Assembly: GCA_041908165.1 (NCBI GenBank)
Contig: JAYRFV010000177.1
Span: 1-52,405, forward strand
DNA: 52,405 nt
Origin: JACQZU01 sp041908165
GTDB lineage: Bacteria; Acidobacteriota; Holophagae; Holophagales; Holophagaceae
Reading direction: 5' to 3'
Shown: piece after piece, positions 52,319 to 52,405 of the stretch
How the letters are laid out: every line of letters begins with the position of its first letter
Position numbering within the stretch: position 1 is the stretch's first letter
Translations under genes and position numbers: made by a program
Notes under the pieces: generated by a model
Database searches by the model: none
The model's input: the letters and a program-made list of their open reading frames with translations, nothing else
Told to the model about the DNA's origin: nothing

Positions 52319-52405
52319 ATGCGCTGGTTGCGGAAATACAGCCGGTGAGGCCTCGTTCGGCGTGCCTGCGATCGGCAGGGTCGGGAGCCCAGGCCCTCGG
52401 CTCAC
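52319..52405. repeat. Direct repeat, copy 2 (87 bp, runs off the window)
   Basis: Second copy, ending at the window edge, so its real length is unknown. The nine repeated codons differ from copy 1 only by a synonymous CGC-to-CGG change, and the stop codon is retained; the hairpin recurs at 52365-52379. Confidence 0.88.

Overview
The window is GC-rich, densely packed bacterial chromosomal DNA with long antisense shadow frames and no tRNA, rRNA, CRISPR array, integrase or transposase that I can see. The mix of a divergent membrane pyrophosphatase, a long-form phenylalanine 4-hydroxylase, System II cytochrome c biogenesis, a PASTA-less Ser/Thr kinase with a large solenoid, and VIT/VWA envelope genes fits a Gram-negative, soil- or sediment-type lineage. 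Acidobacteriota (Holophaga/Geothrix-like) is my best guess, but it is an inference from gene content only.

Layout. 1-6.6 kb: the 3' end of a Cys/Met PLP enzyme, a Tam-like methyltransferase, and on the minus strand a NAD-type malic enzyme and a lipoprotein-resB-ccsA operon for cytochrome c assembly. 6.7-13.2 kb, minus strand: phenylalanine hydroxylase with its pterin dehydratase, dihydroorotase plus a small membrane protein, and an MFS exporter translationally coupled to an APC permease. A divergent LysR gene and an inverted repeat at about 13.27-13.29 kb probably control the exporter and permease. 14.3-19.9 kb, minus strand: the three-gene proton-translocating transhydrogenase (with a good sigma70-type promoter), IMP dehydrogenase and an orphan oligopeptide-type ABC ATPase. 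20-31 kb, mostly plus strand: DUF465, a flavodoxin-fold quinone reductase, an orphan OGT/SPINDLY-type glycosyltransferase, urocanate hydratase, a membrane protein with a Cys-rich tail (minus strand), a YchJ-like protein, a divergent membrane pyrophosphatase and an S9 oligopeptidase.

31.0-46.0 kb is the most unusual region: five minus-strand genes packed with ATGA overlaps or 1-bp gaps. In transcription order they encode a membrane-anchored beta-propeller protein, a secreted VIT-VWA protein with a degraded metal site, a 2542-residue exported helical-repeat protein, a secreted protein of unknown family, and a protein that appears to fuse a penicillin-binding (SxxK/SxN/KTG) domain to a SpoIID/LytB domain. 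I read it as an uncharacterised cell-envelope system, probably touching peptidoglycan.

46-52.4 kb: peptide chain release factor 3, a small overlapping gene pair resembling a toxin-antitoxin locus, an XRE regulator divergent from a transmembrane Ser/Thr kinase across an AT-rich spacer, a 100-residue unknown protein, and at the right edge an 87-bp direct repeat (period 167 bp) whose first copy encodes the last nine codons of that unknown gene. No gene-free stretch exceeds 300 bp: the longest are 26147-26405 (a hairpin and a possible promoter) and 52182-52405 (the repeats).
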